Below, in pieces: positions 9,307 to 19,200 of a DNA stretch of 64,000 nucleotides. Where the stretch lies: NCBI RefSeq assembly GCF_009498455.1, contig NZ_CP045644.1, forward strand, positions 5,149,001 through 5,213,000, in the 5' to 3' direction. The notes under the pieces are model-generated. The model had not been told where the DNA came from and made no database searches. It worked only from the letters and a program-made list of their open reading frames with translations. Made by a program: the position numbers and the translations under genes. How positions within the stretch are numbered: position 1 is the stretch's first letter; every line of letters begins with the position of its first letter. The DNA comes from Variovorax paradoxus (lineage in GTDB: Bacteria > Pseudomonadota > Gammaproteobacteria > Burkholderiales > Burkholderiaceae_C).

Positions 9307-10518
9307 TCAGCGGCGGCCGTCTTTAACGAAACGGACGATGCGCCGGGCGGCCTCGACGCACTCGGCCGTTTCGGCCACCAGTGCCATGCGGATGCGGCCG
9401 CGGCCCGGGTTGGCGCTGTGGTCGGTGTCGCGCGCCAGATAGCTCCCCGGCAGAACCGTGACATTGTATTGAGCGTAGAGCGCGCGGGCGAAGGCTTCGT
9501 CGTCGCCAGCCCACACTTCGGGCACGCCGGCCCAGAGGTAGAAGCTGGCGTCGGGCAGGCGCACGTCGAGCACCGATTCGAGCAGCGGCGTGACGGCGGC
9601 GAACTTGGCGCGGTACTGGGCGCGGTTGTCGACCACGTGCGACTCGTCGCCCCAGGCCGCGATGCTGGCGGCGGCCACGGCGCCGCTCATGGCGCTGCCG
9701 TGGTAGGTGCGGTAGAGCAGAAATTTCTTGATGAGGGCGGCGTCGCCGGCCACGAAGCCGCTGCGCAGGCCGGGCACGTTGCTGCGCTTGGACAGGGATG
9801 TGAGCGCGATCAGGTTCTTGAAGTCGGGGCGGCCGAGCTTCATCGAGGCTTCGAGGCCGCTGAGCGGCGGTTCGTCGCGGAAGTAGATCTCGCTGTAGCA
9901 CTCGTCTGCGGCGATCACGAAGCCGTGGCGGTCGGACAGCGCGAAGAGCTTCTGCCACTCGTCCAGAGACATCACGGCGCCCGTGGGATTGCCCGGCGAG
10001 CAGACGAACACGAGCTGGGTGCGGGCCCAGACGGCCTCGGGCACGCTGTCCCAATCGACCGCGAAGTTGCGCGCGGGCACGCTGGGCACGTAGTACGGCT
10101 CGGCGCCCGAGAGCAGGGCCGCGCCCTCGTAGATTTGATAGAACGGGTTGGGCGACATCACCACCGGTTTCGGGTTGGCGCTGGCGTCGACCACGGTCTG
10201 GGCGAGCGAGAACAGCGCCTCGCGCGAGCCGTTGACCGGCAGCACCTGGGTGGCCGGGTCGAGCGACAGGCTGTAGCGGCGATGCAGCCAGTCGGTGAAG
10301 GCGGTGCGCAGTTTCAGTTCGCCGGCGGTGGCCGGGTAGGCGGCAAGGGCGCCGAGGCCGGCGCTCAGGGCGTCCTTGATGAAGGCCGGCGTGGCGTGCT
10401 TGGGCTCGCCGATGCCCAGGCTGATGGGCGCGAATTCGGGGGCGGGCGTGACGCCCGCGAACAGTTGCTTCAGCCGCTCGAAGGGGTACGGCTGCAATTT
10501 GGAAAGCAAGGGATTCAT
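9307..10518 (-). CDS. dapC: succinyldiaminopimelate transaminase
   Basis: A 403-residue fold-type I PLP aminotransferase. [15 protein letters not shown] at the N-terminus, the [14 protein letters not shown] substrate/PLP loop, the [11 protein letters not shown] aspartate/tyrosine pair, and the Schiff-base lysine in [16 protein letters not shown] are all present. The GIGEPKH opening is typical of the proteobacterial DapC group. It makes N-succinyl-LL-diaminopimelate from the keto precursor with glutamate. It stands first in the dapC-dapD run, in line with DapE further downstream. Confidence 0.92.
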   Translation of the reverse strand: MNPLLSKLQPYPFERLKQLFAGVTPAPEFAPISLGIGEPKHATPAFIKDALSAGLGALAAYPATAGELKLRTAFTDWLHRRYSLSLDPATQVLPVNGSREALFSLAQTVVDASANPKPVVMSPNPFYQIYEGAALLSGAEPYYVPSVPARNFAVDWDSVPEAVWARTQLVFVCSPGNPTGAVMSLDEWQKLFALSDRHGFVIAADECYSEIYFRDEPPLSGLEASMKLGRPDFKNLIALTSLSKRSNVPGLRSGFVAGDAALIKKFLLYRTYHGSAMSGAVAAASIAAWGDESHVVDNRAQYRAKFAAVTPLLESVLDVRLPDASFYLWAGVPEVWAGDDEAFARALYAQYNVTVLPGSYLARDTDHSANPGRGRIRMALVAETAECVEAARRIVRFVKDGRR

Positions 10519-10576
10519 GCCCCGGATTATCGGCGACGGGCCGTGCAGCCCGCACGCCCCGCACCCCTTGTCCCGC

Positions 10577-11575
10577 TCAGCAGAGCGGGTGGTTGAACTG
10601 GCCGATCATGTTGGCGAAGTTCTGGTTGTAACGGTTGGCCGCGTCAACGATGCCCGAGCGGCCCATGCGGGCCATTGCACCGGTTTCCTTGCGCTTGAAC
10701 ACGCCGTCCTTGGCGTCCTTGATCACCGAGCGCGACTGGCCGATGAATTCGTTGATCTGCAGCATGCCGCCGCTGCAGCTCTTGCCGCTCTGGGCCGACT
10801 GCTCGCCGGTCTTCTTGCTCCAGCCCGCGGCCGAGTCGGCCACCAGCGCCAGCGAGGCCTCGAAGGCGGCCAGGGCCTGCGGGTCGTTGGGCGCGGCGAA
10901 CAGCGCCATGGCGTCGGCGTGGTTGAGCTTGCCGTGGTAAATCAGGCCGGCGCGGTAGTAGGCGGCGGTGTCCTTGGGCGCCTTCTCGAAGGCTTCCTTG
11001 GTCAGCGCTTGGTCGCGGGCGCTCAGGCCCTTGTCGAAGGCCGCTTCGGCCTGCGCGACGGTGGTGAGTGCGGCCAGGTAGCTTTCGCTCAGCTGGCGGG
11101 CCTTGTCGCCGTTGTCGGCGAGGTAGCCCTTGGAATTGGCGTAGTCGTTCAGCTCGCGGCTCAGCGGCGACAGCACCTTGAGCGCGGCCGAGAAGGCCTT
11201 GGCCGATTCGTCGATCTCGGGCAGCGACGCGGCGATGGCGGCGGCGGCATCGAGCTTCTGGGCCGAGCGGTCGACGAGGATGTCGTTCTGGATGCGCAGG
11301 CTGGTCAGCGGCGCCTTGGCCTGCAGCAGCGGCACCTGACCCGTCACGTAGCTCTCGCGGGCTTCCTGGAACGAGGTGCGCAGGTTGTTCGAGACGTCGA
11401 CGTAGAGGTTGTACTTTTCGACGAGCTGCTGGTCGTTGGCGGCGGGGGCGGCCGGCTTGGCTTCGGTGGCAGAGGCCGAGGGCTGGGCGGCTTTGTCCGC
11501 CTTGTCGCCGCAGCCCGCGACGAGCGCCGACACGGCGACGAGGGTGGCACCCAGAAGGGTTTGGTACTTCTTCAT
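10577..11575 (-). CDS. YiiG-like lipoprotein (DUF3829)
   Basis: A 332-residue exported lipoprotein: signal MKKYQTLLGATLVAVSALVAG with the lipobox cysteine at residue 22 (LVAGC). A low-complexity alanine/proline linker (residues 27-47) follows, then an all-helical body typical of the YiiG/DUF3829 family: KYNLYVDVSNNLRTSFQEA, KAFSAALKVLSPLSRELNDY, YYRAGLIYHGKLNHADAMAL. Two cysteines near the C-terminal half (KSCSGGM and the last residue) could form a disulfide. The function is unknown. The aspartate after the cysteine is absent (CGD has Gly at +2), so outer-membrane sorting is expected. Confidence 0.82.
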   Translation of the reverse strand: MKKYQTLLGATLVAVSALVAGCGDKADKAAQPSASATEAKPAAPAANDQQLVEKYNLYVDVSNNLRTSFQEARESYVTGQVPLLQAKAPLTSLRIQNDILVDRSAQKLDAAAAIAASLPEIDESAKAFSAALKVLSPLSRELNDYANSKGYLADNGDKARQLSESYLAALTTVAQAEAAFDKGLSARDQALTKEAFEKAPKDTAAYYRAGLIYHGKLNHADAMALFAAPNDPQALAAFEASLALVADSAAGWSKKTGEQSAQSGKSCSGGMLQINEFIGQSRSVIKDAKDGVFKRKETGAMARMGRSGIVDAANRYNQNFANMIGQFNHPLC

Positions 11576-11693
11576 TCTTTCATTTCCTCCGTTGAAAAAA
11601 ACAGCACGGGCAGGCCGCGGGATGGCGCGGTCGGCCGGGAAGACATCGTGGGGAGTGCCGCTGCCTGAAGACAGCGGTCGGGGGGGCGAGGTG

Positions 11694-12341
11694 TCAGACA
11701 GCGGTGGCCGCGCTGCGCCGATAGAAAGCGAGCGAGCCCGCCAGCGCCAGCAGCATGCCGCCGCAGGCGCGATCGATCCAGCGCGTGGCCGACACCGTGA
11801 GCAGCCGGATCGCGCGGGCGCCGACGAAGGCGTAGGCCAGCATCACCCCCATGTCGAGGCCCGCGAAGATCAGCGCAATGACCACGTACTGCGGTGCCTG
11901 CGCGGCAGCCGGGTCGATGAACTGCGGCAGCAGCGCCGAGCAGAAGATGTAGCCCTTGGGGTTGGTCACCGCGACCAGGAACGACTTGAAGAAGATGCGC
12001 CGGCTTTCGCCCGCCGTGACGGTGGCCGCCGCGTCTGCGTTCGGCAACTGGAAGCCGCCCTTGGAACGCAGCATGCGCAGCCCGAGCCAGGCCAGGTAGG
12101 CCGCGCCGACCCACTTGAGCATCGAGAACCAGAACTCCGAAGCCGCCAGCAGCGCGCCCAGGCCGAGCGCCACGGCGCCGACCAGCACGAAATCGGACAG
12201 CACCGCGCCGAGCATGCCCGGCAGCGCCCGTCGCACGCCGTGGCGCGAACCGTTGCTGAGCGCCAGCAGCACTGTGGGACCGGGTGTGGCGATGGCGGCG
12301 AACGCCACGATGGCGAACAGCAGGGCGGTGGCGAGCGTCAT
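11694..12341 (-). CDS. LysE/RhtB-family amino acid exporter
   Basis: A 215-residue membrane protein with about six hydrophobic segments. The family signature is at the N-terminus (ATPGPTVLLALSNGSRHGVR, the conserved PGP plus glycine-rich turn) and in the TM2-3 region (GMLGAVLSDFVLVGAVALGLG; AYLAWLGLRMLRS). It exports amino acids such as lysine, arginine, threonine or homoserine lactones. Which one cannot be read from sequence. It begins 13 bp after the argA stop on the same strand, so it is probably cotranscribed with arginine biosynthesis, which hints at an arginine-pathway metabolite. Confidence 0.88.
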   Translation of the reverse strand: MTLATALLFAIVAFAAIATPGPTVLLALSNGSRHGVRRALPGMLGAVLSDFVLVGAVALGLGALLAASEFWFSMLKWVGAAYLAWLGLRMLRSKGGFQLPNADAAATVTAGESRRIFFKSFLVAVTNPKGYIFCSALLPQFIDPAAAQAPQYVVIALIFAGLDMGVMLAYAFVGARAIRLLTVSATRWIDRACGGMLLALAGSLAFYRRSAATAV

Positions 12342-12354
12342 CGGGGTGTCTTTC

Positions 12355-13701
12355 TCAAATCTTCTTGACCAGCACCTGGCTCTTGCGGTCCCAGTTGTAC
12401 TTGCGCTTGCGCGCCTCGGGCAGCCAGTCGGGGTTGACCTGCTGGAAGCCGCGCTTGAGGAACCAGTGCATCGTGACCGTGGTGAGCACGAAGATGCTTT
12501 CCAGGCCCATGGCCTTGGCGCGGTGCTCGATGCGCTTCAAGATGCGTTCGCCGTCGCCCTGCGACTGCGATTGCGGCGACACCGTGAGCGCGGCCATCTC
12601 GGCGGTTTTAGCCTCGGGATACGGGTACAGCGCCGCGCAGCCGAAGATCACGCCGTCGTGCTCGATGACCGTGTAGTGGCCCACGTCGCGCTCGATCTCG
12701 GTGCGGTCGCGCTTGACCAGCGTGCCGTCGCGCTCGAAGGGTTCGATGAGCTGCAGGATGCCGCCGATGTCGTCCACCGTGGCTTCGCGCAGGCTTTCGA
12801 GCTTCTCGTCGATCACCATGGTGCCGACGCCGTCGTGCACGTAGATTTCGAGCAACAGCGAGCCGTCGAGCGCAAACGGCAGGATGTGGTTGCGCTCCAC
12901 GCCGCCCTTGCAGGCTTTCACGCAGTGCTGCAGATAGAAGGCGGTGTCGGTCGGCTTCTGCGCGGGCGGCAGCGAGGCCAGCAGCTTTTCGGCGGCGGCC
13001 AGCGGCAGCTCGGTGTCGATCGGGTTGTCTTCGCTCTCGGGCAACTCGCTGTCCACGCGGATGCCCGGCACTTCGGTCAGGAAGATCAGCTTGTCGGCCT
13101 GGATCGAGATGGCCACGCTGGTCGCGACCTCTTCCATCGTCAGGTTGAACGCCTCGCCGGTCGGCGAGAAGCCGAAGGGCGACATGAGCACCATCGCGCC
13201 GAAATCGAGCGTGCGGCGGATGCCGGCCGCATCGACCTTGCGCACCAGTCCCGAGTGCTTGAAGTCCACCCCGTCGACCACGCCCACGGGGCGCGCGGTG
13301 ATGAAGTTGCCCGAGATCACGCGCACCGTCGAGCCGGCCATCGGCGTGTTCGGCAGGCCCTGGCTGAAGGCGGCCTCGATCTCGTAGCGCAGCTGGCCCG
13401 CGGCCTCTTGCGCCGAGTCGAGCGCCACGGCGTCGGTGATGCGGATGCCGTGCGAGTACTTGGCCTCGTGGCCCTTGGCCGCGAGCTGTTCGTTGACCTG
13501 TGGCCGGAAGCCGTGCACCAGCACGATCTTGACGCCCATGCTCTGGATCAGGGCCAGGTCTTGCGCGATGTTCTGCAGCTTGCCCGCCGCGATGGCCTCA
13601 CCCGCGAGCGCGACCACGAACGTCTTGCCGCGGTGCGTGTGGATGTAGGGCGCGACCGAGCGGAACCAGGGCACGAAGGTGAAATTGAAGACGGTGGACA
13701 T
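12355..13701 (-). CDS. argA: amino-acid N-acetyltransferase (N-acetylglutamate synthase)
   Basis: A 448-residue two-domain ArgA. The N-terminal amino acid kinase-like domain (residues 1-290, FVVALAGEAIAAGKLQNIA, KIVLVHGFRPQVNEQLA) carries the arginine-sensing fold but lacks kinase function. The C-terminal GNAT domain (about 300-448) carries the acetyl-CoA binding segment SPQSQSQGDGERILKRIEHRA. It makes N-acetylglutamate, the first step of arginine synthesis. The length and order match ArgA of E. coli (443 aa). A LysE-type exporter follows 13 bp downstream. The upstream AAA-peptidase gene ends 43 bp before its start. Confidence 0.95.
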   Translation of the reverse strand: MSTVFNFTFVPWFRSVAPYIHTHRGKTFVVALAGEAIAAGKLQNIAQDLALIQSMGVKIVLVHGFRPQVNEQLAAKGHEAKYSHGIRITDAVALDSAQEAAGQLRYEIEAAFSQGLPNTPMAGSTVRVISGNFITARPVGVVDGVDFKHSGLVRKVDAAGIRRTLDFGAMVLMSPFGFSPTGEAFNLTMEEVATSVAISIQADKLIFLTEVPGIRVDSELPESEDNPIDTELPLAAAEKLLASLPPAQKPTDTAFYLQHCVKACKGGVERNHILPFALDGSLLLEIYVHDGVGTMVIDEKLESLREATVDDIGGILQLIEPFERDGTLVKRDRTEIERDVGHYTVIEHDGVIFGCAALYPYPEAKTAEMAALTVSPQSQSQGDGERILKRIEHRAKAMGLESIFVLTTVTMHWFLKRGFQQVNPDWLPEARKRKYNWDRKSQVLVKKI

Positions 13702-13744
13702 GGGGCGTGATTGTGCATTCTTGGCAAGGTTTTGGTGCAGCGCG

Positions 13745-15766
13745 TCATGCCAGGGCGCGCAGCAGCCGGCCGGCCCCGACCGCGGCGGGCGTGCCGCGAG
13801 CCTTGAAGGCCTCGAGCTGGTCGGCGTAGGCGTCCAGCGGCTCCACCGCCGCCTCGGCCGAGCCCGCCGGCGTAGTCGGTGCCAGCGGCAGGCCGAGCAG
13901 GGCGGCGAGCTCGTCGGGTGCGATCGAACCGTGCGCCATCAGCGCATCGACCACCGCCATGAAGGCGGTCGCGTGCGCTTCGAGCAGGCCCAGCGCGCGC
14001 GTGTGTTCGCGCGCCAGGATGGCCTCGATCTCGCGGTTGGTGGCGGCCACGTCGGTGTTGAGGTTGTCGTTCGCATCGGTCGTCACGTCGGTGCGGCTCC
14101 AGCGGGTGCCGAAGCCCAGATGCCGCACGTAGCGCGCCGCCGTGGCCGTGGCCTGCATCAGGTCGCGCTCGGCGCCGGTGGTGCAGCCCGATTCGCCGAA
14201 CACCAGCCGCTCGGCCGCGCGGCCGGCCAGGCTCACGCACACGCTGTCGAGCAGGTTGCGCTTGGACCACGCCTTGCGCTTCACGTAGCTGTTGTAGCCG
14301 CCCTCGAACGACGCCACGTTGATGCGGATCTCTTGCGGCGCGCGGCCGAAGAGCAGGGCGTACACCAGCCCGTGGCCGGCCTCGTGCACCGCGAGCAGCG
14401 CACGGAAGTCGGCGTTGGCGCGCTGCTTGAGCCGGTTCAGCTCCAGCGCCACGGGGAACTCGCGCCGCGCCAGCCGGAAGCGCGCGACCAGGCGCGGGCC
14501 GCCGGGCGTGACTTCGCCGGGGTCGAGCATCAGCCACACGGGTTCGCTGCCGTGCGCGCCCTGTTCGAGCGCCCACAGCGCGGCGTTGACCAGCGTTGCG
14601 CTCAGGATCGCGTGGATCGACGAGAACAGCGGGCGCGTGCCCTGCGCTGGGAACACGGCGTTGGCGTAGATCTGCTCGTACACGCTCACGTCGAGCACGA
14701 AGCGCACGCCCGAGCTTTCCTGGATCTCGCTCACGTAGCGGTCGCAGATCGACAGGATCAGGCGCACGTAGGTGGCGCGGCTGAACGACGGGTAGATCAC
14801 GTGGTTGTTGCCCAGCCGCGCGACCTGCTCGGGCTTGAAGCGCTCGGCCAGCGCCTTCTTCACGTCGATGAGCGAGAGCTTCCTGGTCAGCGCGTGGAAG
14901 ATGTCGGCGTCGGTGTCGCAGTCTTCCACCCGCTTGGCGGTTTCGGCGTACATCTCGTCGAGGTTGCCCGAGACGAACACCAGCAGCTTGGAGTAGTCGG
15001 TTTCCCAGTTGTCCTGCGAGGCGCGGAAGGCGCGCAGCCGCGCCTGGATCTCGTCGGGCTTCCAGGTCATGATTTCGAGCAGCGACTCGCGCAACTTCAG
15101 GCAGCGCTTGAACTCCTGCGCTTCCCAGGGCGAGAGCTGCAGGCGGCGCTTGCGCTTGGTCTTGCCAGCCTTGGCACTGTCTTCGTCTTCTTCATCGTCG
15201 TCGTCATCGGTGCGGCGGTCCTGGTCGTACTCGGCCCAGGCCAGCGACGACTCGATCTCGCTCAGTACGGAGAGCGACGGCGGCAGGCGGCCGTCGGACA
15301 GCAGCGCCCACACGTCCTGGTAGCGCTCCACGCGCGCTTCCTTGCCGTTGGCGTCCACGGTGCGAAAGCGCTGGAACTCGTCGAGCACGAGGATGCCGGG
15401 CGCGCCCTCGGCGATGCCCGACTCGGCCAGCATGGCCGAGATGGAGCCCGCGCTGCGGTGGCCCGAGCCGTGGCTGAAACCGTCCATCTGCACTTCGATG
15501 AAGCGGTCGTAGAAGCCCAGGTGCTGCGCCAGGCGCCGCACGAGTTGCGTCTTGCCGGTGCCGGTGAGGCCCCACAGGCAGATGACGACCGGGCGGCTGA
15601 TGAGCTGCGGCAGCACGTACCAGGCGCGCAGCGAATCGATCACGCGATCGATGATCTCGTCGATGCCGAACAGCTCGGCCTTCAGCGAATGGGCAATGGC
15701 CTGCAGGTGGCGCGTGCGCTCGGCCAGCGTGGCATGCAGGTCACGGGAAATGTCTTGTTGCGACAT
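13745..15766 (-). CDS. soluble AAA+ ATPase fused to an M41 (FtsH-type) zinc peptidase
   Basis: A 673-residue protein. Residues 30-300 are a AAA+ module: Walker A GLTGTGKT at 66-73 and Walker B ILVLDE at 125-130, resembling Clp/torsin-type ATPases (GHRSAGSI loop) rather than FtsH. An acidic stretch at 186-196 and a basic patch at 203-208 form an insert. Residues 440-600 are an M41 peptidase: zinc motif HEAGH at 461-465, SLAGRAAERLVFGE at 512-525, and the third-ligand segment TTGAERDLMQATATAARYV with Asp 535. No transmembrane segment is seen, unlike FtsH. A self-contained ATP-dependent protease is the natural reading; substrates are unknown. It lies 43 bp upstream of argA. Confidence 0.85.
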   Translation of the reverse strand: MSQQDISRDLHATLAERTRHLQAIAHSLKAELFGIDEIIDRVIDSLRAWYVLPQLISRPVVICLWGLTGTGKTQLVRRLAQHLGFYDRFIEVQMDGFSHGSGHRSAGSISAMLAESGIAEGAPGILVLDEFQRFRTVDANGKEARVERYQDVWALLSDGRLPPSLSVLSEIESSLAWAEYDQDRRTDDDDDEEDEDSAKAGKTKRKRRLQLSPWEAQEFKRCLKLRESLLEIMTWKPDEIQARLRAFRASQDNWETDYSKLLVFVSGNLDEMYAETAKRVEDCDTDADIFHALTRKLSLIDVKKALAERFKPEQVARLGNNHVIYPSFSRATYVRLILSICDRYVSEIQESSGVRFVLDVSVYEQIYANAVFPAQGTRPLFSSIHAILSATLVNAALWALEQGAHGSEPVWLMLDPGEVTPGGPRLVARFRLARREFPVALELNRLKQRANADFRALLAVHEAGHGLVYALLFGRAPQEIRINVASFEGGYNSYVKRKAWSKRNLLDSVCVSLAGRAAERLVFGESGCTTGAERDLMQATATAARYVRHLGFGTRWSRTDVTTDANDNLNTDVAATNREIEAILAREHTRALGLLEAHATAFMAVVDALMAHGSIAPDELAALLGLPLAPTTPAGSAEAAVEPLDAYADQLEAFKARGTPAAVGAGRLLRALA

Positions 15767-16217
15767 GAGGTTCTTTTTTCTTCGAATGATTCGGGGACAC
15801 GGAAACAGGAATGCGGCCGCTTCTCCTCGCGAGATGCGAAGAGGGCGGTGGTGCAGGCGCTGTGCGGGTCAGGCTGGCGCGCTTCAGTCTGTGAAGCGCG
15901 AGCGGAAGGCGTTCAGTTCCGCGAAGGAAGCTGAAGCCGGCGCGCGGGCTTCGTCAGGCCGGGCGGGTCGCCTTGACCCCGCCACGTGCAGCGACGTGGC
16001 TTGCGCAGCGGATGCGCATCGAGAGGGGGGCAAGGAAGGAGGTCATGCCGCGATCGTAGCGGCGGCATGCGGTAGAGTAAAGAGTCTTTACGAAATTTTC
16101 TGCGCCACCTGCCGCCTGCGGCCTTGCTGTGGATGCCATGCAACAGCGGCGGGGCCCCGCGATAATTGGCGGTTTGCCCGCCTGCCGCCGCGCGCAACGA
16201 CCGACGACTGCCTTGCC
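15767..16217. other. divergent intergenic region with a 15-bp palindrome
   Basis: The 451-bp gap between the divergent AAA-peptidase gene and hrpA. At 16077-16091 lies the perfect 7+1+7 palindrome GTAAAGA-G-TCTTTAC, a plausible operator. I see no convincing gene. A 30-codon minus-strand frame (15954-16046) has no ribosome site. Confidence 0.4.
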
Positions 16218-19200
16218 TTGACGACCCTCACACCTCCCGCCCCCCTGCGCATCGAGTTCCCAGAATCGCTCCCGGTCTCCGGCCGGCGCGAGGAGATCAT
16301 GGCCGCCATCGCGGCGCACCAGGTCGTGATCGTCTGCGGCGAAACGGGCTCGGGCAAGACCACGCAGCTGCCGAAGATCGCGCTGGCGCTCGGGCGCGGC
16401 AAGCTTAACGCCGAGCCCGGCAAGGGCCGCCTCATCGGCCACACGCAGCCGCGCCGCATTGCCGCAAGCTCGGTCGCCAAGCGCATCGCCGAAGAGCTGA
16501 AGACACCGCTGGGCGACGTGGTCGGCTTCAAGGTGCGCTTTCAGGATCGGCTGAGCCGCGACGCCTCGGTGAAGCTGATGACCGACGGCATTTTGCTGGC
16601 CGAGACGCAGACCGATCCGCTGCTGAAGGCCTACGACACGCTCATCATCGACGAGGCCCACGAGCGCTCGCTGAACATCGACTTCCTGCTGGGCTACCTG
16701 CGCGAGATTCTTCCGCGCCGGCCCGACCTGAAGGTGATCGTCACCTCGGCCACCATCGACGCCGACCGCTTCGCGCAGCACTTCGCTTCGGCCAAAGGCC
16801 CCGCGCCGACGATCATGGTGTCGGGCCGCACCTTTCCGGTCGAGCAGCGCTACCGGCCTTTCGAGGAGTCGCGCGAGCACGACCTGAACGACGCGATTGC
16901 CGACGCCGTCGACGAGCTCTGGCGCGACCCGCACAACGCGGGCGACATCCTGATCTTCCTGCCCGGCGAGCGCGAAATCCGAGAGGCGGCCGATCACCTG
17001 CGCCGCCACGTCAGCCACCAGCCGCTGTTCCGCAATGCCGAGGTGTTGCCGCTGTTCGCGCGACTGTCGGGCCCCGAGCAGGACCGCATCTTCGAGAGCC
17101 ACCACGGCCGGCGCATCGTGCTGGCCACCAACGTGGCCGAGACCTCGCTCACCGTGCCGGGCATCCGCTACGTGATCGACACCGGCACGGCGCGCGTCAA
17201 GCGCTACAGCTTCCGCAGCAAGGTCGAGCAGCTGCTGGTCGAGCCGATCAGCCAGGCCGCGGCCAACCAGCGCGCGGGCCGGTGCGGGCGTGTGGCCAAC
17301 GGCATCTGCATCCGTCTCTACGACGAGAAGGACTTTGCGGGCCGCCCGCGCTTCACCGATCCGGAAATCTTGCGTTCCTCGCTCGCGGGCGTGATCCTGC
17401 GCATGAAGTCGCTGCGACTGGGCGACGTGGCGCGCTTCCCGTTCCTTGAAGCGCCGTCGCCGCGCGCGATTGCCGACGGCTACCAACTGCTGAACGAACT
17501 CGGCGCAGTCGATGACGCCAACGAACTCACGGCCACTGGTGGCGAGCTGGCGAAGCTGCCGCTCGATCCGCGCGTGGGCCGGATGATTCTGGAAGCCCGC
17601 ACGCGCGGCGCGCTCGAAGAAGTGCTCATCATTGCCTCGGCGCTCAGCGTGCAGGACGTGCGCGACCGCCCGATGGAAGCGCAGCAGCAGGCCGACCAGG
17701 CGCACTCGAAGTTCGACGACGAGAAGAGCGAGTTCAGCGGCTATTTGCGGCTTTGGAAATGGATCGCCGACGCGCGTGGCGGCCACGGCGACACGCACAA
17801 GCTCAGCAACCGCCAGTACGAGCAGCTGCTGCGCCAGAACTTCATCAACATCCGCCGCGTGCGCGAATGGCGCGACATCCATTCGCAGCTGCTCACGGTG
17901 GTCACCGAGCACAAGTGGCGCATCAACGCCACGCCGGCCGGCTACGAGCCGCTGCACCTGTCCATGCTCGCGGGCCTGCTGGGCAACGTGGGCTGGAAGC
18001 TCGAGGACGACGAGGCCTACCTTGGCGCGCGCGGCATCAAGTTTTACAAGCACCCGGGCGCGCACCTGAAGAAGAAGCCCGGGCGCTGGATCGTCGCGGC
18101 CGAGCTGGTCGAGACCACGCGGCTGTTCGGGCGCGGCATCGCCAACATCGAGCCGCAGTGGCTCGAGCAGGTGGCGGAGCATCTGCTGAAGAAGCAGCTG
18201 CTCGATCCGCACTGGGAGAAGAAGGGCGCGCAGGTCTCGGCGCTGGAGCGCGCGACGCTGTACGGCCTGGTGGTCTACAGCGGGCGGCGTGTCGATTTCA
18301 CCAAGGTCGATCCGGTGTCGGCGCGGGAAATCTTCATCCGCGAAGCGCTGGTCGGCGGCCAGTGGGAAAGCAAGTTCCCGTTCCTCACGGCCAACCGCAA
18401 GCTGGTGCGCGAGGTCGAAGGCCTGGAGCACAAGGCGCGCCGGCAGGACGTGCTGGTCGACGACGAACTGATCTTCGCCTTCTACGACGCGCAGATGCCG
18501 GCCGACGTGGCCAGCGGCATCACCTTCGAGAACTGGTACCGCCACGCGTCGAAAGACCAGCCGCGCCTGCTGTACCTCACGCGCGACGAACTCATGCGCC
18601 ACCAGGCGGCCGGCATCACGACGCAGTCGTTCCCGCCCACGCTGCGCCTGGGCGGTGTCGATTGCGCCGCAAGCTACCTGCACGAACCGGGCGACGCGAA
18701 AGACGGCCTCACGGTCAGCGTGCCGCTGTTCGTGCTCAACCAGGTGAACGAAGAGCGCTGCGAGTGGCTGGTGACGGGCATGCTCAAGGACAAGATCCAG
18801 GCGCTGCTCAAGAGCCTGCCGCAGCGCCCGCGCTCGCGGCTGGTGCCGCTGCCCGAGTCGGCGACGAAGCTGGCCGAGGAACTGTCGGCGCCCGAACTCT
18901 TCGGCACCGGTTCGCTCACCGACGTGCTGCTCAAGCGCGTGCGCGACCTGACCAGCATCGACGTGAAGCGCGCCGACTTCAAGCTCGACATGCTGCCGCC
19001 GCACCTGTTCATGAACCTGCGCATCGTCGACGAGCACGGCCGTCAGCTCGGCATGGGCCGCAACCTCGGCGCGCTGAAGGCCGAGCTGGGCGCGCAGGCG
19101 CGTGGCGCGTTCCAGGCGCTGGCGGGGCTCAATGTGAAGGCGGCACCGGCCCCCAAGCCTTCGCCTGCAGGCGAAGGCCAGGCACCCGCGAAGAACGCCG

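Noticed and set aside
15954..16046. A 30-codon minus-strand ORF starting MTSFLAPLSM.
   Set aside because: No ribosome site, no recognised family, composition like the surrounding non-coding DNA.
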